In this document: piece after piece, positions 24,372 to 35,400 of the stretch
Layout: every line of letters starts with the position of its first letter
Numbering within the stretch: position 1 is the first letter of the stretch
Notes under the pieces: model-generated
The model's input: only the letters and a program-made list of their open reading frames with translations
Database searches by the model: none
Told to the model about the DNA's origin: nothing
Program-made: the position numbers and the translations under genes
Assembly (NCBI GenBank): GCA_002118135.1
Contig: BDIU01000412.1
Span: forward strand, 376,664 to 440,663
Length of the DNA stretch: 64,000 nucleotides
Direction of reading: 5' to 3'
From: Trebouxia sp. TZW2008
Lineage: Eukaryota > Chlorophyta > Trebouxiophyceae > Trebouxiales > Trebouxiaceae

Positions 24372-27300
24372 TCAGAGGATGTCTAGCCCTCTGCGACTAG
24401 ATGAGGATCCTGCCAAGCCGTCAAGGATAAGCCCAGTGCCAATGACTGCAGTGGTCAGGACAGCGGACTTGGCGAAGAACCTGGGCACCCTGCTCCAACT
24501 GAACCACTGGGAGCGCCCTGCCTGACCCCTGCCATGTTCTGCCTCCTCCTGCATTGCAGGACTTTCCCGGTTGAGACCATTTCTGCGTCAAGGTCTAGTG
24601 TACATTGGATAGTTCCTGAGCTTTTGCTGTGACTGCAGTGAACATCCTGGTACAGTATGGTGCTGGTGTAGCGACACTCAATACAGTGACATCCCCCTGT
24701 TGCCACAATGGATCTGGGGCCCCAGCACTGCATTCTGACTGCAATTGTGTTACTGAGCAGTGACAGTTTAATGTAGAGACAAAACTGTTTTGGTCACAAA
24801 TACAGTGGTTACATCAAGACATGAATGTACAGGCATGCAGCGAAAGCAATTTGGCATTGCAGAGAATTTTTGCTTGCCTGGGCAGTATCCAAAATGTAGG
24901 GAAAATGTGCAGGAGCGGGCTTTGAAGCCATGAGGAGTGGCAACATAAAATGTGCCTGACATCAAGCAAGATATGTCCCAAAAGACATCTGACTGTTGTG
25001 GACAAAACCCAGCCATGCCAGCTGCTGCATCAGTACAGGCTAATCAGCAGTGATGTTCCTTCCATTTGAATGCAACATCTTTGATGCTCACAGTCGAATT
25101 AGCACTTCAGTGCAACTTAAGACAGCAACAGGGGTCCAGACTGCATGCTTTCTGAAGTAATGTCATGCCCATCAGACGCTTTTATGTCAGCAGCAGATTG
25201 CGGACCTTGACCTTTCATGCAAACAGATTTTGCCTGCTGCTTGAGAGTTTGTTTCTTTGGCAGCTGCCTGTCTTCAGATATGTTGACCATTCTGTGGTTC
25301 TTGTGCCACTTTATGCAGTGAATAGCTCACGCAAAACAACGTACAAACACATAAACAAAAAAAAAACAAGGAGACATACCTGTGCAGCTGCAGCAGCTTC
25401 CTCTGCAGCCTTCTTGGCAGCTTCCTCTGCGGTCTGCTTGGCAGCTTCCTCTGCAGCAGCCCTCTTTTCCACAAACTGGTCACAAGCCTGCAGAAAAGGC
25501 TGGCCACGCTGCAGTAAAGCCTGGACATGTGCAATGGTGTGAGAATTGTGCAGAGTGCTGCACTACTGCTCTCAATGCAGCATACAGAGCTCAAGCAACG
25601 GCACTGTGAGCTGCGATCACTTTCTAGCACACACATGACCAACAAAGGCTTCCAATGGCAAGCAGAATGCAACAGTCAGGTGGAACTTGCAGCAGCAGCA
25701 GCAGCAGATAAGACCCTGAAGCACTGCCTTTAATGCTCAAATGGTGCTGAACCCTGGAAACAAAGCAAATGCAGATGGTCAACAGATCCTAAGTCAGCAA
25801 AGGTTGTCTGCATACCGTTTGGATTCTGCTGCAGCCATACAGTGCAGCCAGTTGCTCCAAATTTGAGCAGTTGTCAGCATCAACTGAGCTGCTGAGCACT
25901 CTCTCACACTCAGCCTGTAACTCTGCTATTTGGTACTTGTGGCTTGCGAGGAACAGCGCAACACGCTGCTGGTATGTGAGGCTCTTTTGAAGGCTGCCAT
26001 ACATCCAGCTGACCAGCAGATCCATGGTTGCACTTGTAGAACCATGTAGGACCAGAGGGTGACCTGCATGACCAGCTTTGACCTCAACAGGAAGTCAGGT
26101 TGTGGCATGAACAAAGCTGAATTAGTGCAACAGACTGCTGGAAGGTGGCGCCTTCCCTGGGGCTGCCATACAACCAGCTCACCATCAAGTCCATGAGTGC
26201 CTGGGTAGTACCACGTAGGACCAGCGTCTGGCCTGCAAGACCAGCTTTGACTTCCACAGGCAGTCAATTTGTGACACAACCAAAGCAGGCACAATCAAGA
26301 TGTCCCAATCAAATCAAGTAGGATTGGCAATTGACCTGCATCAGCATACTCAACGACAGGTGTTCACGGACGACAGGCATGATTGGACAAGGACACACAT
26401 TTCAAACAAAACCCATTTATGTAAGTCATGCAGGACAAGCAGTTGATGTGCATGCACAGCTGCCTCTCCAACATTCATGCCAAGAAACAGTGTTCTGTTG
26501 ATATGCACCGCAATTTGTGCAAACACGATGTAGGCAATGACTCCTGTTGAAGCAAGGGCACAAACGGCATCTAGGAATGGCAAAGCATGTCTCAAAAAGC
26601 GCTTATTTAAACGCGAGACCCGCACAAAGTCTTTGGGTGAGACATTATAAGCAAAGGGTAGGAAATGCACAACCTGTTGACACAGTAACACTTGATGTAA
26701 GAGCACTGCCATTACAAGAAATATACAACAGCGTACATCACTGCATCTCGACTGTGCGGAACAACTTGATATAAGCACAACTTGTATGAGAACAATTACA
26801 GTCAACGCATCAAGAAACACACTGTACCTGGAGCCAAGTACTGCACAAAGTCTTCAAGCAGAGGGCTGCAGCTAGCAAGCACCACTCTGTGAACATCCCA
26901 GGTATCACCGTTGATCTCCACAACCAAGTCAGTCAAGCGGCGCTGCTGATACATGGCCCTAATGTCACCAGCCAAGCCATATCGTCTGCTGCTTAAGTCT
27001 GGCTGTGGGCATGTAGTAGGCAAGCGCTGGGGGAAAATGCACAGCGCAAGGTTTGCTGCCTCTAAGGACTCTTCCTCTGGGCCATCAAAGTCAATTTTCT
27101 GATGAACACCTGCAAGCCATGCAGATGTCAAAGTCAGCTTTCTGCTGAATACCTGCAAAACATGTATACGCAAGTGGCTGCAAATGCACACAGGTCACAA
27201 TAGGATCAGTGGATCAGTGTGGAGCAATTGACATTTGCAGTCACAAGATGGACGCCTCTGCAGCAACATGAGAAGCTGCAGTACAGCTGGCAAAGGCAGA

Positions 27301-27510
27301 CCAGCCCACATCTCAGATCCACCTTTGCAGACAGACACCATGGCAGCGCTGCCTTGACTGCAAGGCTGCAGGCTCTACCAACATGTTGGTACATTGCAGC
27401 GATGCACTTTCATGTTTCAGACATCAATTGCGGACTCTTGACATTGTCTATATGATCCTTGGTTGGGTGCCCAAAACAGTAAACTTCATTATTTGACTCA
27501 TTGATCAATA

Positions 27511-27543
<33 letters not shown>

Positions 27544-30270
27544 GTTTGATGATTGGTTGACTGACTTTGATGCTTGCAAGTTGTATGTTTGCAGGTTTGA
27601 TCAGGAGCTACCTCCCATGATCAACAAAGCACCCTTGTGGCTTTTGGCCATGACTAGGGTATGCTGCTGCAAAGGCTCACCAATGACCTTTGGCTCGCTG
27701 GGTGCAAATCTTGAGGCTCTGTGAACATGCGGCGCACTGCTAGCACTGTGTTAAATGGGCACTGTAGGTTTGCAGTGCTGAAGCTTAAGCCCACCCTCCA
27801 AGATCAACAGATCTCCTTTGTGGCATGTGGCCATGAAAAGGGTACGCTGCTGCGAAGGCTCGCCAATGAGCTTCGGCTGGCTAAATGCAAATCTCAAAGC
27901 TCTGAACATGCGGCGCCCTGCTAGCACTGTGTTACACTGTGAGCACTGTAGGCTTGCAGTACAAAAGCTAAAGCCTACCTCCCATGATCAGCAAAGCACC
28001 CTTGTGACATGTGGCCATGAAAAGAGTACGCTGCCGCAAAGGCTCGCCACTGATCTTTGGCTTGGTCCAGGTCAGCGTGGCAAAGTTGAAGTCAAACAGA
28101 ACTCCAGTGCCCTTCACAGCCAGATCATTTGCCTCGTCACCGCCAAAGACCAGCCAGTGTCCCTGCATGCGACAAATTGTTATAACAGTATCACTAAATG
28201 CAGCGTTTCAATTGTGAGTTTATGTTTGACCAGTAATGACTTCTGGGCTGAAAGCTAGCCGCCAAAAATCAGCCAATGCGCCTGCACATAGGACAGTAAC
28301 CATGACAGTAACCATAAATATGACAGATTCTGGAACAAGTGCTAGTTGCCAAAAGCAGCCAATGCCCCTGCATATAAGAAAGTGACAATATGATGACGAT
28401 ATGTGTACACAGTCTGGCACAGGTGCTGGCTGTGTATGGGCCAAGCCCTGTTTTGTCAGGCCTGCTTTTGACAGGACACTTGCACACTTTGCAAAATGCA
28501 ATGCAGAAGCAGAGTGCCCACCTGTACCACGACTGGCGTGAAATGCCTTGCACACAAGGGCGCCTGACTCTGTGACGGCAGCATGCGCCAATGCCAGGTG
28601 TTAAGATCCAGAACATACATCTCCATGTGCCGCTTGTTGTCAGGGATGTCCGCTGCCGCATTGTGCTTATGATGATTGGCTAGCACATAGGCCTGATCCC
28701 CAACAATAGCCATGCCGCAGCACAATGCAGGGACTGGTAGAGTCCCAGTTGGCTGTTGGAGCTCCCAAACCAAGTTGGTGACATCAAAGGTCCAGAGGGC
28801 AAGCTCAGGCCTTGGCCACACACGGCCGGCCTCAATCTCACCTGCATGCATATTGTGTTCAGCAATGGTCCCAGCTGTTGAGTAATCAATTGACACCTGC
28901 ATGCATACAGTGTTGCAAAATCATGCAGTTTTGCCTGCATGTTGTGCCACGGTTGCAAACTCTGTAGGAGTGCTGTTGCAAATTGCATGCAGCGAATGTA
29001 GGCACCATAACAATAGATGAGGTGCAAAATGCTGCAGTACATACTTGGCTAGGACCATGCAGCTGCCGCAAGACAATGGTCATGATGCTTTGACAGCCTC
29101 TCAGATGTTCAACAGTTGAGATCTTTCAGCTGGCATCAACCTTTGACATTGGCGACAGCAGTCCAACGGTCTCAGGTGTGTATCAACGCTGCATACCTCC
29201 AAACTGAACAATCTGGCCATTGTGAATGCCAAGGTGGACATTCTCAGTGCCAGGTGGCTTCTCTGCTAGCTCCAAGCGTGTCCACTGCTGCTCCTTGAAG
29301 TCATACACCCTCATTGCATCTGGCATCTCATATGCATCACCAGGGGTCACCAGATAAAACTTGTCGTTGCAAACTATGCCTGCAAGCAACGGAAATTACA
29401 GGTCACACAGCATTACTTGACTGTTGGTGGCTTGGCAAGTTTGAGGACAGTTTGCATGACAGCAATCACTCAAATGTAGGGCCATACCAGCCCAGAACAC
29501 ATCTGATGCGTCCTTTGACTCTGTCTACTGACTGCATGTTGGAACAGTACATGCAGTGCCTGCTACACATGCTGTGGCTAAGTATATGCATGAGCAGCCT
29601 GCGATAGCATTTACTTTGCATTTGTGGGACATTTGCAGCAGGCAAGCAGGCAAGCAGGCAAGCTAGGGGCAACAGAGCAATGGGCCACTAGACTGGTCAA
29701 TTCTGAGGACTGACCTCTTGATGTGCAAAACTTTGCAGTCCAAAGGTTGCCAGGTGCGCCTTTGAAGCTGACTGGCCCCCAAGTGTGCTTGACAGAGTCC
29801 ATCTTGAGCATGTACCGGTCCTTTTTGCTGTAGAATGGCGCAGTATCATCATCGACAAGGAAATTGTCGTTTGCTAAGCCACCATACACGTACAGCTCGT
29901 CCTTGTAGGAAAACACCTGCCCCATTGAGCGGCTGGGAAGAGTGCCCTGCAGCACCTGACAGCTGAGGCAGACTGCACTATACAGAATTGAGCAGAAGGT
30001 GCCACGAAGCTGGTTCTCGAAGGGGCACACCTTGCACTGGTAGACCTCCCAGCCCAAGTTGCTGCCAGCCTGAGCTTGTGATGCAGCCTCTATCAGCAGA
30101 GAGGTCCAGTCAAGGCTACTGGCAGCACCACCGCAGACGAGACTTCTGAGATGATGCGGAGGCAAGTGCTCAAGGTAAAAGGTAGGACTGCCACAGGAGA
30201 CGGGCAGCCTGCATTGCTTATCGTTGTCATCTGCTGTTGCAAGCAGACCAGCAGGTCTGATACTCAACAT
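24372..30270 (-). CDS. Kelch-repeat / BTB protein with a C-terminal hydrophobic tail, 685 aa
   Basis: Probable substrate adaptor for a Cullin-3 ubiquitin ligase. Exons in transcript order: 30270-29715, 29379-29197, 28841-28522, 28162-27979, 27109-26828, 26063-25816, 25487-25380, 24548-24372; 2058 nt with consistent phases. Kelch units: GTLPSRSMGQVFSYKDELYVYGG-type in exon 1, VCNDKFYLVTPG to IVQFGG in exon 2, CCGMAIVGDQAYVLA in exon 3, GHWLVFGGDE to GALLIMGG in exon 4. The BTB domain spans about residues 459-560 (LTDLVVEINGDTWDVHRVVL, then MDLLVSWMYGS). A helical region follows (ALFLASHKYQIAELQAECE), then an Ala/Glu coil, then a hydrophobic stretch near 656-674 (AVLTTAVIGTGLILDGLAG) and a short Arg-bearing tail, suggesting a tail anchor. 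Kelch before BTB is the LZTR1-like order. The start is the first in-frame ATG after the upstream stop; the N-terminus is the least certain part. Confidence 0.87.
26105..26240 (-). repeat. Intact copy of the second BTB exon start (possible alternative exon)
   Basis: Minus strand: a TTGCAG acceptor, then an open frame with LVLRGTTQALMDLMVSWLYGS. It copies LVLHGSTSATMDLLVSWMYGS at 26063 in the same phase, stays open about 40 codons, and then diverges before the following helices. Confidence 0.8.
27507..27555. repeat. GATT tetranucleotide microsatellite
   Basis: About nine GATT units decaying to GGTT, in an intron of the kelch-BTB gene. Confidence 0.9.
27600..27880 (-). repeat. Two downstream copies of the fourth kelch exon end
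   Basis: Minus-strand variants of ISGEPLRQRTLFMATCHKGALLIMGG recur at about 27780-27880 (with CHKGDLLI) and 27600-27695 (with HKGALLIMGG). Each is followed by a GTAGG donor-like string. The functional exon ends at 27979. Confidence 0.85.
28250..28385 (-). repeat. Two upstream copies of the fourth kelch exon start
   Basis: Minus-strand 'TGCAGG + GHWLIFGG'-like (about 28252-28290) and 'GHWLLLA'-like (about 28348-28380) copy the acceptor and GHWLVFGG of the functional exon at 28162. Each is preceded by copies of the intron segment 'ctgtcat'. Confidence 0.7.
29637..29664. repeat. GCAGGCAA octamer repeat
   Basis: Three and a half copies of 'gcaggcaa', inside the first kelch-BTB intron. Confidence 0.8.
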
Positions 30271-30583
30271 GCTGGCAAGCAACGCAAAAATGACAGTCTC
30301 AGAGCTGAAGCTGTCCGCAATACACGCTGTGCAGGTCTTCGCGTCACGACCGCGAGAGAGAAGCTTTGACCGGAAGACCTTGAGACGAGTGGCTGACGAT
30401 TGCAAGGGTGAGTCACCCTGGGTGACTCATTTTCGCTGCTCCGGTTTCAATTCGCAAGCTGATGCTACAATGCAACTTGTCTAACACAAACCCTGCCATC
30501 ATACGCCCTGCGGTCACAAGCCGGTTTGAGATTGTCAGCGCTGCGAGTGCATTGCACTGCAGCGTTGCGAGGCTTGAGAGAGC
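30271..30583. promoter_or_regulatory. Divergent (bidirectional) promoter region, 313 bp between start codons
   Basis: Separates the kelch-BTB gene (minus, ATG at 30270) from the small membrane protein gene (plus, ATG at 30584). It contains the bZIP-type palindrome at 30409-30429. No TATA box was recognised. Confidence 0.6.
30409..30429. promoter_or_regulatory. Palindrome of two AP-1/GCN4-type bZIP sites
   Basis: Ten-base arms around one central base: TGAGTCACCC, T, GGGTGACTCA. Each arm carries a TGASTCA core, the classical bZIP binding site. It sits between two divergent genes, so it could serve both. Confidence 0.55.
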
Positions 30584-31109
30584 ATGCACGCAGTGCACGA
30601 CTCGCCAGCAAGAGTGTTGCGGTTGCTGGGGAGACGGGGCACAATCGGGAGCGGCTTGATTCCGGACGATTCTCTGGACGAGACATTTGACTGTGATCTG
30701 AATGGTGAGGCCGGCCTGCAAGCACCGTCGACGTCCCGAGGCGTTCTTGCAGGTGCACGTCCTGCAGAAGCCACTGCTTCGGAAGCTCAAGCAACCGCCA
30801 CAGACGAGGGTGACGACGTCTTGAAGCTCTCCACAAGGCCTTTCTCAAGGTACGGACACTCTCGGAGTTGTATTACACATGCGTGCGGACAGTCTGCACC
30901 TTTTCTGCACCGGGCGTGCAAGTATTGGCCCGGTTCAGTTAAGTCTGCTTTGCAGCTTCAAGGAGACTCCTGGCTGCAGGAAGCTCAGGTGGTCCAATGT
31001 CGGGCTGGTAGCCGTAATGGTGGCTGGGGTAGCCTACGCTGGTGTTGGTTTGTGCGGACTCCTGCAGCTTGCACCTGTCAAGCTTGCCACGCATCGCCCT
31101 TCACGCTAG
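30584..31109 (+). CDS. Small single-span membrane protein, 139 aa, unrecognised
   Basis: Two exons, 30584-30849 and 30956-31109; the join is in phase 2 and gives 139 codons plus TAG. Residues 1-90 are soluble and Ala/Glu/Asp-rich (LIPDDSLDETFDCDL; ATDEGDDVLKL), probably disordered. A hydrophobic span near 107-130 (VGLVAVMVAGVAYAGVGLCG) is followed by a short basic tail (KLATHRPSR), suggesting a C-terminal membrane anchor with the bulk of the protein cytosolic. No family recognised. It shares a 313-bp promoter with the divergent kelch-BTB gene, which also ends in a hydrophobic tail, so co-expression is plausible. A TGTAA lies 95 nt after the stop. Confidence 0.62.
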
Positions 31110-31203
31110 TCTGCTTTTGGAGCATGTCAAGTCGCGTTCCACTCAGTCTGGTTATTGCTGTCATTCTATGTGAGTAGTAACTGCTGACACAGAAATATGC
31201 ATA

Positions 31204-31208
31204 TGTAA
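31204..31208 (+). terminator. TGTAA polyadenylation signal
   Basis: TGTAA 95 nt after the stop codon at 31109, a typical algal position. Confidence 0.5.
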
Positions 31209-31209
31209 C

Positions 31210-32415
31210 TGAAATCTTTCCGGGGTGCTGCTGATGCATTTGCAAGGCGAGGGTGATGCACGCTGCCTGCAGATGCTTCAAGTTGTGATTGAGATGTTTT
31301 AAGCTTCCCCTCAAGCGACTCGACAGCTGCACCATATTCAGCTTTGCAGTACTGAATTTCGCTGCATGTTTGTAAACTTGAATGTCACCAAATCAATATG
31401 CGCATCTCAAGCGGGTAATCCTGGAAATCGTCACAACAGCATATCAAAGGTTCAACACACAGGCATTGGACTTCGAACACGATGCATAGTTGTGCTGCTG
31501 GGTTTCCCCTTGGCAGCAAATCAATGTCTATGCTTGTACACACACAACGTCAGCATGCAACTTGACAATGAATCATATGTTTCTTGACTGGAATGCACAC
31601 AGCATTATCAGTCAAAGATTTTAGCAACCTGATCCAAGATATTATCAAGGTGAATCATACACGTGTGGCATGCTCAATCATTGAGCCACTGCCTGCTGCT
31701 GACCAAAGTCTGGCTTGCAAGCGTCCAGGCTGACACTAATTTCAGCTCACTAGAAGCTTGTGAGCATGTTGTTGAAGCCAAGGGTGCAAAAATGTCTGCT
31801 GTATTCTGCAGCAAGCCTTCTGCCATGTACATGTACAGATATGACCTCAGCAGTACGTGCTGGTTCAGTTGGCAAAGGACGCCTTTGCACCGCACAAAGG
31901 AGACATAGTGACTTGGCCAGCAAGCAAGGCCGTGTGTGTGCAGAAGCTCGTGCTGAGGGCTGTTTGTGCTCAGGTGCACGGTGTACTCCTGACATGCTGC
32001 AACATGAGCGAAGGGGTAAAGGGCCCTGCCAAAGGTTGCTGAGCAGATTATGATTCCCATGGGCCAGTGTAACACTTCGGAAACTCGGTCAGCAAGCGTG
32101 GTCCTGCCAATACAAAAGCAGAATGCCGGATTGTAAAGCCTGGCATCCAGCATGATCCAGGCTAGAAGATGATAAAGAGGACTCGAGTGACTACAAGCTG
32201 CCCCGCCACGCAGGGGTGGCTCATCAAGGTGCTTAGACTGTGGTTTCAGCTGGTCCTGCTGCGGTAAGGATGCAGACAATTAGCGCATATCGCCTCCTAC
32301 TCGACCATCGATGCTAGCAGATTCCAGCAGACTTCATTTAGCCTCGACGTTTAGAGTCGAGCAAGCCTTGGCGACAGACTTTCAAAGTCACAGCTGAAAA
32401 CTTGCTTGGCTCGCC
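31210..32415. other. Intergenic stretch; one unsupported minus-strand ORF
   Basis: No gene supported. A 201-codon minus-strand ORF (32279-31674) is open, but it has no motif, is Cys/His/Leu-rich like shadow frames elsewhere, and has no consensus splice context. Confidence 0.4.
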
Positions 32416-32419
32416 TCCT

Positions 32420-35400
32420 GTGATGTGGGAGTCCTGTCGCCGCTTGCATTTCTTTGCACGGCCGCGCCGCGTGGTCAATACGGTCCACATAGCTGCGATA
32501 GCTCTTGCAGAGTGCGACAAGCTAAACAGGAGCATGCTGCTGGCCTGCAGGTGGTGAAAGGTTTGCCCTCAGCAATGTCCAATCATTCGCGTCAAGTCCG
32601 CTTGGACAGCCTTTGCTTCACAGCTGCCGCTAGAGCAACAGCTGACAGGACAAAGGAGCAGCACCATTGTGATGCTGTCCTTGCTAGCAGCCTGCAGCTG
32701 CAAGGCTGGCTGCCTAGCAAGCTGACAGTCTATAGCAAGACTTCATCAGAAATGAATGCTGACGAGCTGGCAAATGCTGCTCAGGAAGCAGTTTCGTTGC
32801 TTCCTGCAGTAGAAGCATGTTCTGATCATCCTGTTCAGTCTTGCCAAACTGTAGAAATCCTGGCAGCAGCTGTGGAGACAGCCTGCAAGCTGCTATGCCA
32901 GAGAACAACATCTAATCTTGCAGTCACCTTGCAACTCTTGCTACCTGTTGCACTGGCTAAAGAGTCTATCTTGGACCTACACATAGCCATTGACAGCATG
33001 GTCTATGCTTTGCAACAGCTGCTCACCAAGCAAAGCTGCTGCCTACATGGTGCATCCTGCAAACAAGCCGCTACAGCCAGACTGCTGCAAGGACTTAGTA
33101 CAATCTGCTCAGCACGCCTCAGCTTTGGACTGTATGCCTGGACCAACGGTGCGTACTGCTTGAAATAGCTTTGCGCAACTTTCGTGTGCATGACTGTATT
33201 CCAGGCAGCAGATTTTATTCTGTCCAAAACAACGCGCAAGTACTCATCTGTGTCGCTCAACCTGCAGGACTTTCACAGTTGGTGACCACTGGTCTGCACC
33301 AGTCAGCAACAGAGTACAGGCCAGCAGCTCTCCGCATTGTGCTAGACATCATGGCCTTTCAACTCCTCAGGAAGCTGTAGTGGCTCTGCATTGCCATCAG
33401 CTGTCAGCAGCATCTCCAAAGAGTCTAGAGCTGTCAACACAGCGTTCAATCTACAATGTTGTAGAGATGCTGATGGCGCAGTCACAGTCCCCTGTGGTAA
33501 CAGGTGATACTGACATTCTTCCTTCACCAATGCCTCAAGACAGTCTGTGCACTGTGTTCACTGACAAGCAATGGTGTTGATAGGTCTTATGCTTACTTGC
33601 CTTTGCAACACCCCAATCCTCAGCTGCAATGCTGCACATACTATTATTGGGTCACAATTTATCAGCTGCACTGTTGGCGTCATACCATGGCAACATACTA
33701 TGGCCTGCTTGCAGGTAGCGAAGCACTGGACTTGGTACAGCTGTTGACAGCTCTTCTTCTCCAGGATGTAGCCGACATTCCCCCCTCAGTGGGACATATG
33801 TTGCTGCCCGCTGTGACCACGGTCTTAGACCTGGAGGGTGCTGATCCTTATCCCTGCTCTCCGTCAGCATTGCAAAGCAACTCTGCAGCAAGCACATCTA
33901 CATTGCATCGCAGCAGGCAAGGCTTGAACGTTGGACAACAGCAGCTTGCAGCAGGCCTGCGCCTGCTCTCCACTGTGGTACACAGACATTGTGGAGAGGT
34001 GAATATGCAGCCAGCTGTCAGCGTTTTGCCCACAGACGATGACTTCGTGGACAAGCTGGACCAAGCAATTGTCAGTTACTTGGAGAGGTTCAGCAATCAC
34101 AAGCCAACCGGCATGCTGATTGTAACCGCAGCAATTCATGCCAGTCTGCTACAAGACCACCCTCTCATCAACTTGGATGCTGCTAATGCACGTCAGGGGT
34201 TTCAGACTGGTAGGCAAAATTGATCAAAACCTTTCCTTGTAAGTGCAACAGCATGCTGCTGTTCAGCAGGTAGTTATCAGACATGTACAGGGTTCATGGC
34301 TGCGCAATTGAGCATGCATGACTGTGCTTGTTATTACTCACCATTGTGGCAGTGATTCTGCATGTCAGATTCCCTCTCAAAGGTAAAGTAAGATTTGCGC
34401 TTCATGCAGGTTTGAAGTCCAGCTCGTTCCGGCTGCTGCTCGGGACTGACACAAGCAACCTCCAGGCTGCCATCAGAGCACGCGTGCTGATTGGCAAGCC
34501 CCTCAGCCGCCAGCAACGTACAGCTCTGCGTAATGTTGCACTTGGAGAAGGCCCAGCTGTATACTGGGCTGGCCATCCTGTTGCTGGAGCAGCCAGGTCC
34601 AAAGATGTACAGGTGACAGTCTCCTCTTTTTACCCCACTCCATCATGCAGTCTCTACCGAGCTGTCCCACATGCCAGATGCTGCAGCAATGCTTACCGCC
34701 AAGACAATTATGCCTACTCAGCATCCTGCCCTGTCTGCTGTTATATACTAAGGCTTGCAAGTGTCCTGTGCCAATGCATGGCAATACAGCAAAAGAAATG
34801 CACAGGAGCACTGTTGCTGTATTGTTCAAATTCACATCTGCTAGGGTTGTCCTGAAGTTGAAGTTTTGACTGAAATGCAATTCCCAAGCAGCAACTTGAG
34901 CTGTAGTGAGGATCAAGTCAAGCTTCAGCATGACAGGACCTTGTTCTCTTGTGTCTGTACTCAGCCAGAGCATACTGGGATTGCCAAGCTACTCACTCAA
35001 CAACAGATCCAAGCAAATTTGCTGATTTGCTGCAGTCCTGGCTTCTCACCAATTGCTAGCTTCTGCAGACTAGAGCTGCGCTTTTGCATGACAAAGCATA
35101 GCAGTAAAGTCAGCTGCTGGGCTGCACCAAAGATGTCAAGAAACCCAAACGACTTGCCAATCTTCGCTGTTGTGGAAAATCCATATTTCAGAAGCCAGCT
35201 TACAGGGTCTATGTTCAGTTTGCCTGCTATGTAGCCAACAGGTACATGTTGGCACCGTAAGCCTCACTATAAAGGTAAATATACAGTTATTGCACTGCTG
35301 CCAAACTCAGGCAATCGCCAATTGACTGACGTACAATCTTAAAGCTGCTGCAGGAATCGCTAATCAACAGATTGACATACAGTCCTAATGCTATTGCAGA

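Noticed and set aside
26350..26820. Minus-strand ORF of 156 codons, hydrophobic, like a small membrane protein
   Set aside because: It lies in the intron 26064-26827 of the kelch-BTB gene on the same strand, includes the donor side of that intron, and has no family motif.
31674..32279. Minus-strand ORF of 201 codons
   Set aside because: No domain or splice support; composition (Cys, His, Leu, Ser) matches shadow frames throughout this GCA/TGC-rich DNA.
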